Positions 17,515-26,612 are shown, counted from the stretch's first letter. The stretch is DNA of 64,000 nt from Curtobacterium sp. MCSS17_015 (GCF_003234265.2 NZ_CP126256.1:1364001-1428000), one strand, 5' to 3'. Notes: generated by a model not told the origin, from the sequence alone. Made by a program: numbers and translations.

Positions 17515-17919
17515 TCAGGCGGTCGGCGCCTCCGGCGCGGGCGGCTCGCTCGGTGCCGGCGGGGTGCTGGTCAGGAGCGTGTAGACCTTCGCGATCACGT
17601 CGCCCTCGACGAAGCAGACGTCCATGCCCGACACGACGGGCTCCTGTCCCTCCGGACCGAAGTGCCAGGCGAGGTAGCCCATCCCGTGGTTCTCGTACAC
17701 GGGGCCGGCGGGGGAGAAGACGAACCCGGGGGCCTCGTCGAGCAGACGCTGCGCCTTCGCGTGCAGGGCATCGTGCCCGGTGACCACCTCGTCGGGGTCG
17801 AGGAAGACGACGTCCGGGGCGTACGTGCGCTCGACCGCGGCGCGGCGGCGGTCGGGGTCCCGTTCGCCGAACACCTCGAACAGGTTGGCGTGCATGAGGG
17901 ACTCGAGGGGTTGCGACAT
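17515..17919 (-). CDS. SnoaL-like / NTF2-fold protein
   Basis: Small protein of 134 residues with the SnoaL-like alpha+beta cone pattern: an N-terminal helix (LMHANLFEVFGERD), RRRAAVERTYAPDVVFLDPDEVVTG, and alternating strands up to GDVIAKVYTLL. The tail of about 20 residues is Pro/Ala-rich and disordered. Members include polyketide cyclases, ketosteroid isomerase-like enzymes and ligand-binding proteins, so the role is open. It sits 56 nt behind a second NTF2-like gene on the same strand. Confidence 0.82.
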   Translation of the reverse strand: MSQPLESLMHANLFEVFGERDPDRRRAAVERTYAPDVVFLDPDEVVTGHDALHAKAQRLLDEAPGFVFSPAGPVYENHGMGYLAWHFGPEGQEPVVSGMDVCFVEGDVIAKVYTLLTSTPPAPSEPPAPEAPTA

Positions 17920-17975
17920 CGTGGTCTCCGTTCGGTGGTGCTGGTGCCGGTCGAGCTCCTCGACCGGGGTCGTGC

Positions 17976-18461
17976 TCAGGGCGCGGACGGGGCGCGGTCG
18001 GTCCAGTCGAAGACGAGGCGTCGGAGCGCGATCGCCCAGGCACCGTCCACCCGGACGAACCGGTCGAGGTACCGGATCGACATCGTCAGGAGCGTGCGCT
18101 CGTCGCCCTCGTGCAGGACGTGGAAGGCGATGCAGTAGGTCTCACCCTCGGCGTCGTCCGGGCTCGTGAAGCGGATCGTCGACTGTCCGTTGAGGTACGT
18201 CGTCACGTCGTACTGCTCGATGAGCCCGGCGAAGGTCTCGGCGAGTCGGTCGCGTCCGCGGATGGTGTCGACCGGGTCGGAGGTCGTGGGGTCGCCCTGG
18301 TACAGGACCACGACGCCGTCCTCGGTGAACACCGAGGCCTCGAGCACCGCGTCGCGGCGGTCGGCTCCGCGGGCGTAGGTCGACAGGAGGGTGCGGATCT
18401 CCTCCCGGTCGACCAGGGTCGTCAGTGTCTCGTCCATGTCGTCCTCGTCGGGGTCGGTCAC
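17976..18461 (-). CDS. SnoaL-like / NTF2-fold protein
   Basis: Protein of up to 161 residues with the SnoaL_4 pattern: LVDREEIRTLLSTYARGADR near the start, DAVLEASVFTEDGVVVL, then paired strands ending RFVRVDGAWAIALRRLVFDW. Family members isomerise or hydrate small ring compounds, or are catalytically silent. The GTG at 18461 has no ribosome site; an ATG eight codons in (18435-18437), preceded by GAGGAC, may be the true start. Located between the esterase and the other NTF2-like gene in one minus-strand series. Confidence 0.82.
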   Translation of the reverse strand: MTDPDEDDMDETLTTLVDREEIRTLLSTYARGADRRDAVLEASVFTEDGVVVLYQGDPTTSDPVDTIRGRDRLAETFAGLIEQYDVTTYLNGQSTIRFTSPDDAEGETYCIAFHVLHEGDERTLLTMSIRYLDRFVRVDGAWAIALRRLVFDWTDRAPSAP

Positions 18462-18546
18462 GCTCGGTGTCGGGGTTGCTGCTGGGGTGCTCGGCGGTGG
18501 CGGCGGGACGGGGCGTCCGGGTCGGCCCCGTCCCGTCGCCCGTCCG

Positions 18547-19506
18547 TCAGGCCAGGGCGGCGCGGAGGGACGCGGTCGCGAGCATCAGCGCGTGCCTCGC
18601 CGCCTCGGTGTCGTGCAGCGCGTTGACCATCACGAAGTCGTGCACGATCCCGCCGAAGCGCGCGTTCGTGGCCTTCACCCCGGCTTCGCGGAGACGTGCG
18701 GCGAACGCCTCGCCCTCGTCGCGGAGCACGTCGGCCTCGCCCGTGATGACGAGGGTCGGCGGCAGCGTCGCGAGGACCTCGAGCGGAGCGCGGAGCGGCG
18801 ACACCGTCGGGAGTGCCCGCACGGCCTCGTCGGTCGTGTACTGGTCCCAGTACCACTGCATGCCGGCACGCGTGAGGAAGTACCCCTCCGCGAACTCCTC
18901 GTAGGACCCGGTGTCGAACGCCGCGTTCGTCACCGGGTAGAAGGCGACGAGCTCGACGAACTCGACGTCCCCGCGCTCCGCCGCCATGAGCGCCAGGGCG
19001 ATCGCCATGTTGCCCCCGACGGAGTCACCCGACACCGCGAAGCGCGACGCGTCGAGTCCCTTGTCGCGGCCTTCCCGCACGACCCACTGCGCGGCCGCGT
19101 AGGACTGCTCCAGCGCGACCGGGTGCCCGGCCTCGGGGGAGCGGTCGTACTCGGGGAACACGACGGCCGCGTTCGAGCCGATCGCCAGGTCGCGCACCAG
19201 ACGGTCGTGGGTGTGGGCGTCGCCGAAGACCCAGCCGGCTCCGTGCACGTAGAGGACCACGGGCAGGTTCGCGGTGGTGCCGGCCGGCTTCACGAGGCGG
19301 ATCCGGACGGTGCCGGTCGGGCCGCCGGGGACCTCGAGCCACTCCTCGTCGACGTCCGGCTTGAAGACGGGGGAGTCCTGGACGGAGTCGACCGCCTTGC
19401 GCCCCTCGGCCGGCGGCAGGTCGTTCAGGAACGGCGGGTTCGACGTGGCGTCGACGAACTCCTGGGCGGCGGGCTCCAGGGCGATGTGCTTCGGGTTTCC
19501 GGGCAT
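18547..19506 (-). CDS. Alpha/beta hydrolase, HSL-type esterase
   Basis: Esterase of 319 residues of the hormone-sensitive-lipase family. The oxyanion motif is YVHGAGWVFGD, the nucleophile lies in VSGDSVGGN, the acid in LVITGEADVLRDE and the histidine in FGGIVHDFVM. The family prefers short acyl esters. CGAGGAG precedes the ATG, and a copy of the conserved operator/-10 block (19555-19599) lies upstream, so this gene has its own promoter, probably activated by the LAL regulator. It is likely cotranscribed with the two SnoaL-like genes downstream. Confidence 0.92.
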   Translation of the reverse strand: MPGNPKHIALEPAAQEFVDATSNPPFLNDLPPAEGRKAVDSVQDSPVFKPDVDEEWLEVPGGPTGTVRIRLVKPAGTTANLPVVLYVHGAGWVFGDAHTHDRLVRDLAIGSNAAVVFPEYDRSPEAGHPVALEQSYAAAQWVVREGRDKGLDASRFAVSGDSVGGNMAIALALMAAERGDVEFVELVAFYPVTNAAFDTGSYEEFAEGYFLTRAGMQWYWDQYTTDEAVRALPTVSPLRAPLEVLATLPPTLVITGEADVLRDEGEAFAARLREAGVKATNARFGGIVHDFVMVNALHDTEAARHALMLATASLRAALA

Positions 19507-19554
19507 GGTCTGCTCCTCGTGTGGGTGTCAGCGGGGTGGGGTGTGACGTCGTCA

Positions 19555-19599
19555 ACGCTCGCAGGAGCCCGACTCGACGGGCATCCGTCAGCTGACGTA
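19555..19599 (-). promoter_or_regulatory. Conserved operator plus -10 block, copy 2 (before esterase)
   Basis: Minus strand: TACGTC-N4-GACGGATGC, 20 nt, then GAGCGT followed by TGACG. It shares with copy 3 the 11-mer CGTCAACGCTC (plus strand) and the same spacing. The operator overlaps the last codons of the short-chain dehydrogenase remnant, showing that the site is kept inside the end of that decayed gene. Confidence 0.7.
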
Positions 19600-20088
19600 T
19601 CCGGCGCTCAGCTCCCAGAGCCGCTCGGCGTTCCCGGGGTCGAGGGCGTACCGCGCCACCCCGCGGTCGTGACCGGTCCCGTCGTCGAGGACCGCGGCCT
19701 CCTGGTTGTCCTCGAAGTAGCGACCGGTCACCCCGTCGACGGACGGCGACGCGACGAGGAGGGTCGACGTCGCCGCGCCCTGCGCCGGGGTCTTGAAGGA
19801 CGGCTGCTCGATCCGGTTGCCGTCGTCGTCCATCGCGCCCATGGCGCGGAGGGTGTCGTCGTCGAGGTGGCGCTGCAACCCCGTCGTGATCCATCCGGGC
19901 ATGAGCGAGTTCGCGGTGACACCGACGTCCGCCCAGCGGCTGGCGACGCCGCCGGTGACCAGGTAGCGGCGGCCGTGGAGGTCCAGGCCGGCGAGCACGT
20001 CGGCGGCGGTCGCCTCGGCGGAGAACGGTGTCCGGACGGCACCGGAGAGCTCGTGGAGGTCGGTGGCGTCACCGGGGCGGGTGGTCAC
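19588..20088 (-). pseudogene. Short-chain dehydrogenase with large internal deletion
   Basis: Reading frame of 166 residues. The first 50 residues match an SDR start (TPFSAEATAADVLAGLDL, HGRRYLVTGG), but the glycine-rich TGxxxGIG loop, the NAG segment and the catalytic Ser-Tyr-Lys are absent. The sequence jumps directly to the late part of the fold: VASRWADVGVTANSLMPG, then QGAATSTLLVASPSVDGVTG and YFEDNQEA. About 130 residues are therefore missing, in frame. The GTG start overlaps the upstream gene's stop by 4 bp, the mark of a once-coupled operon. Without cofactor loop and catalytic residues it cannot be an active dehydrogenase. Confidence 0.8.
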
Positions 20089-20756
20089 CGTGCGCGCTCC
20101 GTCCGACGCTCGGCGGCGGCGAGCGCCGCCGTCATGTCCGCCCGGTCCCGCGGGACGCCGTACGCGGGCTGGTCGCGCTCGTACCGCCAGCCCTCGTCGA
20201 GGGCTCCGGCGTCGACGACGTCGAACCCGAAGCGGTCGACCAGGTCCGCGACGACCGCCTTGGCGTCGGCGTCGTCCCCGGCGACGACGAGGCTCCGTCG
20301 GCCGGGGCTGCCGGCGGGAGAACCGTCGGTCGTGACGTCGGCGGCGCTCAGGTTGTTGAACGCCTTCACGACCGAGGCGTCCGGCAGGTGCCGCTGGAGG
20401 AGCTCCGACGTGGTCGGGGCCCCGGGCTGTTCGAGTTCGTCGACGGGGCCGGAGTACTCGGGGTAGTAGTTGCCGGTGTCGATCACGGTCTTGCCCGCGA
20501 AGGCCTCTGCCGGGAGGTCGCGGTAGCCGCTGATCGGGATCGCGACCACGACGACGTCGCCGGCACGTGCCGCGTCGGTGACCGTCGCTGCGCCGGCCGA
20601 CGGCGCGAGCTCGGCGATGAGTTCCTCGAGTGACTCCGGGCCGCGGGAGTTCGCCAGGACGACGTCGAGGCCGACCTCGACGGCTCGTCGTGCGATCTGT
20701 GCGCCGACGTTGCCGGCGCCGATGATGCCGAGGGTCCGGACGGGGGTGGGGGTCAT
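20085..20756 (-). CDS. NADP oxidoreductase, coenzyme F420-dependent-like (Rossmann)
   Basis: Protein of 223 residues with an N-terminal dinucleotide-binding start RTLGIIGAGNVGAQIARRAV, followed by VVLANSRGPESLEEL and DVVVVAIP, the layout of the F420:NADP oxidoreductase/NPN-type family (F420_oxidored). Later SVVKAFNNLSA matches the family's conserved KAFN. Many members outside F420 users are NADP-dependent reductases of unknown substrate. An AGGAG lies nine nt before the ATG at 20754-20756; an earlier in-frame start at 20810 is disfavoured because it overlaps the promoter block. First gene of the operon that continues into the deleted SDR. Confidence 0.87.
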   Translation of the reverse strand: MTPTPVRTLGIIGAGNVGAQIARRAVEVGLDVVLANSRGPESLEELIAELAPSAGAATVTDAARAGDVVVVAIPISGYRDLPAEAFAGKTVIDTGNYYPEYSGPVDELEQPGAPTTSELLQRHLPDASVVKAFNNLSAADVTTDGSPAGSPGRRSLVVAGDDADAKAVVADLVDRFGFDVVDAGALDEGWRYERDQPAYGVPRDRADMTAALAAAERRTERAR

Positions 20757-20809
20757 GTCGTCGTGCTCCTGGAGGTCGCGGGGACCGCCGGGCGCGGTCC
20801 GTCCCGTCA

Positions 20810-20854
20810 ACGCTCCACGGTCCTCCCGGCCGGAGGCATCCGTCGGACGACGTA
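20810..20854 (-). promoter_or_regulatory. Conserved operator plus -10 block, copy 3 (before NADP oxidoreductase)
   Basis: Minus strand: TACGTC-N4-GACGGATGC, exactly 20 nt, then GAGCGT and TGACG. Identical in core and spacing to copies 1 and 2, while the 20-nt spacers differ in sequence. Conservation confined to the operator and -10 argues for function rather than recent duplication. Confidence 0.7.
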
Positions 20855-20897
20855 ACCCGCGGCGGCCACGACGTGTCGTCGCGGCCGCCGCGCCGGC

Positions 20898-23800
20898 CTA
20901 CCGGATCTCGAGGTCGTAGACGGAGTAGCCGTACGGCGTGGCCCGTTCGACACCATGGAGCCGGACGTACCGCCAGGACCCGTCGAGGGTGTGCCGGTCG
21001 GTCCCGCCGTCCCCGTCCGCCTCGTCGGCGAGCGTGGTCCACCGGTCGTCGCCGGGGTTCCGCGCCTCGATGCGGTAGGCCCGGCCGAACGCGTCCTCCC
21101 AGCGGACCACAGCGTCGTGCAGCTCCCGGGAGGCACCGAGGTCGAGTGCCAGCCACTGGTCGTCGGTCTGCGCGCTCGCCCAGCGGGAGCCCGGGTCGCC
21201 GTCGACGGCGTTCCGGGCGGGGACGCCGTCGCCCTCGTCGGCGGACGACGACGCGGTGGCTCCGCGCGCGAGGTCGGGTGTGGGGGCACCGCGGGTGGAG
21301 TACACGCGGAGGTCCCAGACCGACACGCCGTACTGCGTGTTCCGGGTGTCGGCGAGCAACCGGACGAAGCGCGCCGGGACGCCGTCGAGCGGGTGCGCGG
21401 TCCGTCCGCCGTCCCCGTCGACCTCCTCGGCGACCGTGCGCCAGTCGTCCTGGACGTCGTCGCGGACCTGGATCCGGTAGTGGTCGGCTGACGCGGCCTC
21501 CCAGTCGACCTGGACCTGGTCGATCGGCAGCACGGCGCCGAGGTCGACGGCCAACCACTCGCCGTCCCGGGCAGCGCTCGACCACCGGGTCGCCCCGTCC
21601 CCGTCGACCGCGTTCCCGCCCGCGAGGTCGCCGCGCTCGTCGGAGGACGTCGTCACGGGCTTGCCGGTGGCGACGTCCCGTGACCGGCCGGCGGCGGATC
21701 CGTCCTTGGCCGTCCCGGCCAGCGTCGTCACGGTGGCCCGCCCGGAGGCGCCACCGACCGTGGCCGTGACCGTCGCCGTGGCGCCGCCCTCGGTCGGTGC
21801 GGTGACCACGCCGCCGCCGTCGACGCTGCCGCCACCCGCGACGGACCACTCCGGGCGAGCGGCACCCAGTCGGCCGCCGTACCCGTCGCGGTCGAAGCCG
21901 TACGCAGCGAGGCGGACGTCGTCGCCGGGCCGGACGGTCGTCGCACGCGGGGCGACGAGCACGTCCTCGACGTCGACGGCCGACGCGGCCGGGGTACCGG
22001 AGACGTGCACCTCCCAGATCGAGTAGCCGTACCCGGTCAGTCGGTCGGTCATGTGCAGGCGGACGAACCGGGCGGTGGTCCCGACGTCGACGGTGTCCCT
22101 GGCGGCCGTCGTCTTGTCGACGGTGCGGACGTCCCGCCACTCGTCGTCGGCGGTGTCCCTGACCTGCAGCACGTACCGGGCCGCGGCGGCGGCCTCCCAG
22201 TCGACCTGCACGCTGGTGACGTCGGTGGGGCGGCCGAGGTCGATCGTGTAGTCGACGTCGTCGGTGCCGTGGGCGCTCTCCCACCGTGTGGTGGAGTCGC
22301 CGTCGACGGCCTTCCCGGCCGTGTTGCCGCCGTCCGTCGAGCTCGCCTCGACGTCCGCGCCGGCCGCGGCGTCGGGGACCGTCGCCACCGACGCGACGAC
22401 CGCCGACCCCTCCACGTCGCCCGCGCTCGCGACGACGTGACCGGACCCGGGCGAGGTGGTCGTCACGGTGCCGTCGTCGGAGGCGGTCCCGGCTCCGGTG
22501 TACGACCACGAGACGTCCCGGGGCAGGGCGGCCCGGTCGCCGTACTGGTCGTGGCCCGCGGCGCGGAAGCGTCGGGGTTCCCCGACGACGAGCCGGTCGA
22601 ACCCGGGCGAGACGTCGATGCCGGTGAGGACCGGGGCCGGACCGACGCGGAACCGGTACGACCCGTGGACCTCACCGACGGTGGCGGTGACGGTGGCCGC
22701 GTCCGTCGGCGTCGTCGCCCGGAAGACGCCCGAGCTGCTGACGGTGCCGCTGGTCGTCGACCACTCCACGTCGTCGAGGGGGATCGTCGCTCCGTACTGG
22801 TCGTACCCGGTGGCGGTGAAGGTCGTCGTGGTGCCCGGGACGAGGGTCTTCGGGTCGCCCTCGGCGCGCACGACGACCTCGGTCAGGCGGGCGTCCATCC
22901 GCGACGTGATCTGCGTCTGCGCGGGGACCGCGATCTGCCCGATGACCTCGGAGCCCTCGTACACGTCGTAGGTGTGCTGCACGGTGTCCGGGTTGTCGAG
23001 CACGTAGCTGATGGTGCCGTCCGCGGCACGGAACACCTGGCTGAGCGGGTCGGAGGTGTGCCGGTCGGTGACCTCGGTGCCCACGGTGCGGTTCGACATG
23101 GCCTGGTGGTAGACCAGGCCGGCCATCGACTGCCCGGTGACGGCAGGGTCGTCCGCCTCCCACAGCGCCGCGTGCACGTCGGCGTAGGTCGTGGGGTCGT
23201 ACTGGGCGAGGAACCCGAGGACGACGTTGCCGAGCGCGTCACCCATGCCGCTGAACACCGTCGCGGCGTGCTCGGTGTCGACGCCGGGCGTGTGGTCCGT
23301 CAGGTCGACGCCGTAGAGCCGGTCGATGGTGGCGGTGTCGGCGCGGAAGTCGTCGACGAGGAACGGCATCAGCGGGGACGGCACCGGCCAGTCCTTCGGC
23401 AGCCGGTCCGCGGTGGGGCCGTCGAGCTGGGCGGGGACGAGTGCCGCCGGCAGCGTGTCCGGGGTCCAGTACCGGTCGGGGAACACCACCCGGCCGTCGT
23501 CGTCGACGCTCACGAACAGGGTGTCGGTGGCCGGGTCGTAGAGCGGGTTCGACGCGGTGCGTCGGGTGACGTACCCGGGGTGGTTCGTCTCGACGGCGCG
23601 GACCGCCTCCTGCAGTTCGCCGATCGCGGCCGGACGGTCGCGCGTGATCTTCGCGTCACCGTACGTCCCGACGCCCCACCACTTCTTGGTGAGCATCTGG
23701 ATGCGACCGGCGTTGCCGTCGGTGACCCCGGCCTGCCCGAGTACCCGGGGCCGAGCGGCCATCATCTGCCGCATGACCGCCTTCGAGAAGTCCGGGTCCC

Positions 23801-26357
23801 ACCCGAAGTAGTCGAACCACGGCGCGGTCGGCATCCACTGGATGCCGTAGATCCAGGCAGGGTCGCCCGAGAAGTACGTGGCGTGGGCCTGCCCGGAGTC
23901 GAACAGGATCCCCGCCTGGCCGTGCTGGTACGCGTCCGGGAACGCCCTGTTGCCGTCGTACGACGCCGACGCCGGGTTGCCGCGCACGTTCTGCCAGTAG
24001 TCACGGACGGCGGCGCGTTCGGTGACGTACTGCATCGCCCCGGTGGCCTGCATGTCCTCGTCGCCGAGGACGGTGCCGAGCAGGAACAGGCCCGCCTCGG
24101 ACTGGATCGCCTCGGACGACGACTCCTGGTTGTTGCCGCCGGGGGAGGACACGCCGCCGGCGTTCGACCGGCCCTCCCACACCCCGTACGTGCGCAGGTA
24201 CGGGAAGCGCGCGTCGTCACGGTCCCAGTTCGCGTACTGCTTCGCCACGAGCGTCGCCATGCCCTCGTACCGGTCCGCCCACGCGGGGTCGACCCGGCCG
24301 AGCAGGGCCGTCGCGACGGCGAAGTAGCCGTAGTGGAAGTGGTTGTCGTTGAACTGCGCCGACCCGTACGAGTCAGCGAACCCGACGAGGGCCTTCCACG
24401 TCGGGTACATGGCGAAGAAGTGCTCCTTCTCGCCGTCCGTGTACGTGTACCAATCGGTCAGGGCGGTCTCGAGCGTCTCCTGCAGTGCCGCCGCGTCCTC
24501 GGTGTCGCCGATCTGCCGCGCGATGGTCATGTACTCCGCGAGCTGCAGGACGTCCTTGCCGCCCCAGTACGTGTCCCCGCCGTAGGTGGTCTTCGCCGCG
24601 TAGTCGTGCAGGTACTCCCGCATGACGTCCTCGGAGTACGCGTCGTCGCCCACCGCCTCCGGGTCGGCACCGATCGGGGTGATGCCCGTGAACCGGTAGT
24701 CGAGCGTCCACCCGTCGTGTCCGACCGTCGTCTTCATCGTGCCGCGCGGCGTCGCGTAGGTGGCACCGGTGAACCGCAGGTTCGTGGTGGCGTCGGCGTA
24801 CTGGTGCTGCAGCCACCCCTGCACCGTGTCGTGGTCGTCGCCCTGCAGGGGTTCGGTGTCGATCGACCACTGCTGGCGGACGTTCGCGGCGGCCGCGTCG
24901 TAGGAGTACTCCATGGTCGTGTCGCGGGGCACGGCGAACGCGGTGCGGTGCAGGTCGTCGAGCGTGAGTCCGTGCTCGGGGACGGCGCTCAGCACCAGGT
25001 ACGGGGTCCCGCCGGACGCCTCGACGGTGTTGCCGACACGGGTGAACGTGGTGCCGTCCGGGGCGTGCACGCCGAAGACGTGGCCGTCCTGCCGGATCTC
25101 GAACCGGTCGGTCTCGGCCGGCAGGTCGAGCGGTCCACCGTCCCCGTCGGTGATCGTCGCGCCGTCCTGCAGGGTGATCCGCGGTGTCATGCCGTGGAAC
25201 TCGAACCACTCGTACGGCGACCCCTGCACGCTCGTGACGTCCATGTACTGGCCGCCGGGCCCGTCCTGCGGCATCCGCCAGCTGACGTTCCAGTCGCCCC
25301 ACCGCAGCGCGTCGGCGCGGGCGGCGCTGAAGGCCGTCGAGAACCGCTCGGCCACACCCTCCGGCGCGTCGGTGAGCAGCACCTGGTCGAGCAGGACGTG
25401 GGCCCATCCGGCAGGCAGGTCGTCGACAACCCGCAGCTGCGCGCGCTGCCCGCGGTGCGCCGACACGTCCCACGTCTCCCACCGGAGCTCTTCGCTGTCG
25501 GCCCCGGTGCTGCTCGCGACGACGTCGCCGTCGACCAGCAGCTGCACCGCTTCGTGGTCGGGGTGGTTCCCGCCTCCGACGAGGAACGCCAGGGTCGACC
25601 GGTCGATCGTGAACGACGGCGAGGTCAGGGTGCCGGTCGCGCCGTCGCCGTCCGCGTCGGTGAAGGAGTTGAGGAGACCGTCACCGAGCCACCCGGCGAC
25701 CGCGCTCTGTCCGGCGTTGGTGCCGGTCGCGGTCCGGGTGAACGCGTCGCCGGTCGCGACCCACCCGCTCGGCAGGCCGTCCTCGAAGTCCGCCAGGACC
25801 CGGTCGGACGCGTCCGGAGTCGCCTCGACCGTCCCGCCGACCGTCACCGGGGCCTCCAGGCGCATCGCCGTCCCGTCGCTGTTCCAGCGGGTGGGGATGG
25901 TGACCTTCGTCCCGGCGGCACTGTTCGACGAGACGAACGGGTACGCCCACATGTCACCGGAGTACTTGCTGACCAGCAGGTCGGTCCACCACTGGTTCGT
26001 CGGGACCGGCTCACCCGCCCGGGACGGGTCGATGTACAGGCGCTGGTCCAGCGTCTTCCGCACGTCGTCGATGTCGGTGATGGTCGACGGCGGGGTCGGC
26101 GCGTAGGAGCCGTCCCCGACGCGGACGCCGTCGGCCGCCGGACCAGCGGGTGGCGCCGCTGCCGCATCGGTCCCCGCGACGACGCCGGAGTCACCGCGGT
26201 CGACCACCGAGGGCGCTGCCGGGTCGCCCGGCGCTCGCCGCGGAGCGGTGTCGGCCACGGCCGGTGCGACGCCCGTGACCGCGAGGGTCACGGCGGCGAC
26301 CGCAGCGGTGGCCGCGAGGACGGTCCTGGTACGGAGGGTGGGACGCGGTGTGCTCAC
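20898..26357 (-). CDS. Secreted GH81 endo-beta-1,3-glucanase with added binding domains
   Basis: Exported enzyme of 1819 residues that should cleave beta-1,3-glucan such as fungal wall glucan or callose. Signal peptide 1-35 ends AVA. The GH81 beta-sandwich starts near 110 (PTNQWWTDLLVSKYSGDMWA). It is interrupted at about 187-330 by a lectin-like domain (VLADFEDGLPSGWVATGDAF to AHVLLDQVLLTDAP), then resumes (WRMPQDGPGG). The catalytic barrel shows FNDNHFHYGYF (about 670) and NNQESSSEA (about 742). The tail holds Ig-like Big domains at about 1158-1330 and 1455-1545 and three F5/8-type C domains (about 1331-1450, 1563-1686, 1690-1819; AVDGD-TTRWES, WEVHV). GTG start with CAGGAG upstream. Confidence 0.94.
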   Translation of the reverse strand: MSTPRPTLRTRTVLAATAAVAAVTLAVTGVAPAVADTAPRRAPGDPAAPSVVDRGDSGVVAGTDAAAAPPAGPAADGVRVGDGSYAPTPPSTITDIDDVRKTLDQRLYIDPSRAGEPVPTNQWWTDLLVSKYSGDMWAYPFVSSNSAAGTKVTIPTRWNSDGTAMRLEAPVTVGGTVEATPDASDRVLADFEDGLPSGWVATGDAFTRTATGTNAGQSAVAGWLGDGLLNSFTDADGDGATGTLTSPSFTIDRSTLAFLVGGGNHPDHEAVQLLVDGDVVASSTGADSEELRWETWDVSAHRGQRAQLRVVDDLPAGWAHVLLDQVLLTDAPEGVAERFSTAFSAARADALRWGDWNVSWRMPQDGPGGQYMDVTSVQGSPYEWFEFHGMTPRITLQDGATITDGDGGPLDLPAETDRFEIRQDGHVFGVHAPDGTTFTRVGNTVEASGGTPYLVLSAVPEHGLTLDDLHRTAFAVPRDTTMEYSYDAAAANVRQQWSIDTEPLQGDDHDTVQGWLQHQYADATTNLRFTGATYATPRGTMKTTVGHDGWTLDYRFTGITPIGADPEAVGDDAYSEDVMREYLHDYAAKTTYGGDTYWGGKDVLQLAEYMTIARQIGDTEDAAALQETLETALTDWYTYTDGEKEHFFAMYPTWKALVGFADSYGSAQFNDNHFHYGYFAVATALLGRVDPAWADRYEGMATLVAKQYANWDRDDARFPYLRTYGVWEGRSNAGGVSSPGGNNQESSSEAIQSEAGLFLLGTVLGDEDMQATGAMQYVTERAAVRDYWQNVRGNPASASYDGNRAFPDAYQHGQAGILFDSGQAHATYFSGDPAWIYGIQWMPTAPWFDYFGWDPDFSKAVMRQMMAARPRVLGQAGVTDGNAGRIQMLTKKWWGVGTYGDAKITRDRPAAIGELQEAVRAVETNHPGYVTRRTASNPLYDPATDTLFVSVDDDGRVVFPDRYWTPDTLPAALVPAQLDGPTADRLPKDWPVPSPLMPFLVDDFRADTATIDRLYGVDLTDHTPGVDTEHAATVFSGMGDALGNVVLGFLAQYDPTTYADVHAALWEADDPAVTGQSMAGLVYHQAMSNRTVGTEVTDRHTSDPLSQVFRAADGTISYVLDNPDTVQHTYDVYEGSEVIGQIAVPAQTQITSRMDARLTEVVVRAEGDPKTLVPGTTTTFTATGYDQYGATIPLDDVEWSTTSGTVSSSGVFRATTPTDAATVTATVGEVHGSYRFRVGPAPVLTGIDVSPGFDRLVVGEPRRFRAAGHDQYGDRAALPRDVSWSYTGAGTASDDGTVTTTSPGSGHVVASAGDVEGSAVVASVATVPDAAAGADVEASSTDGGNTAGKAVDGDSTTRWESAHGTDDVDYTIDLGRPTDVTSVQVDWEAAAAARYVLQVRDTADDEWRDVRTVDKTTAARDTVDVGTTARFVRLHMTDRLTGYGYSIWEVHVSGTPAASAVDVEDVLVAPRATTVRPGDDVRLAAYGFDRDGYGGRLGAARPEWSVAGGGSVDGGGVVTAPTEGGATATVTATVGGASGRATVTTLAGTAKDGSAAGRSRDVATGKPVTTSSDERGDLAGGNAVDGDGATRWSSAARDGEWLAVDLGAVLPIDQVQVDWEAASADHYRIQVRDDVQDDWRTVAEEVDGDGGRTAHPLDGVPARFVRLLADTRNTQYGVSVWDLRVYSTRGAPTPDLARGATASSSADEGDGVPARNAVDGDPGSRWASAQTDDQWLALDLGASRELHDAVVRWEDAFGRAYRIEARNPGDDRWTTLADEADGDGGTDRHTLDGSWRYVRLHGVERATPYGYSVYDLEIR

Positions 26358-26612
26358 CGGTGACTCCTGTGGGAGAAGGGCCGAGCACGGCGGACACGTC
26401 CGGTGCTCGACGGGGTGCGGGAGGTGCGGGACCTGCACCCGGACTGATCGGCAGGTCCGGTCGCTTCGTCAGCAGACCGTCGGGCCGATCCTGCCCCGGG
26501 CCGGCACGGGTCGCACGGGTGCTCGGTCGAGTCCTCGTGGTGGACCCGGCACCACCGGTGTCCGACAGCCACCTCCCTGGTGGTGGAACCGGCGCCGCCC
26601 TACCGTGGGCAG

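Noticed and set aside
22005..26363. Plus-strand open frame of 1452 codons
   Set aside because: It is antisense to the GH81 glucanase, and its translation is Val/Arg/Gly-rich without any domain.
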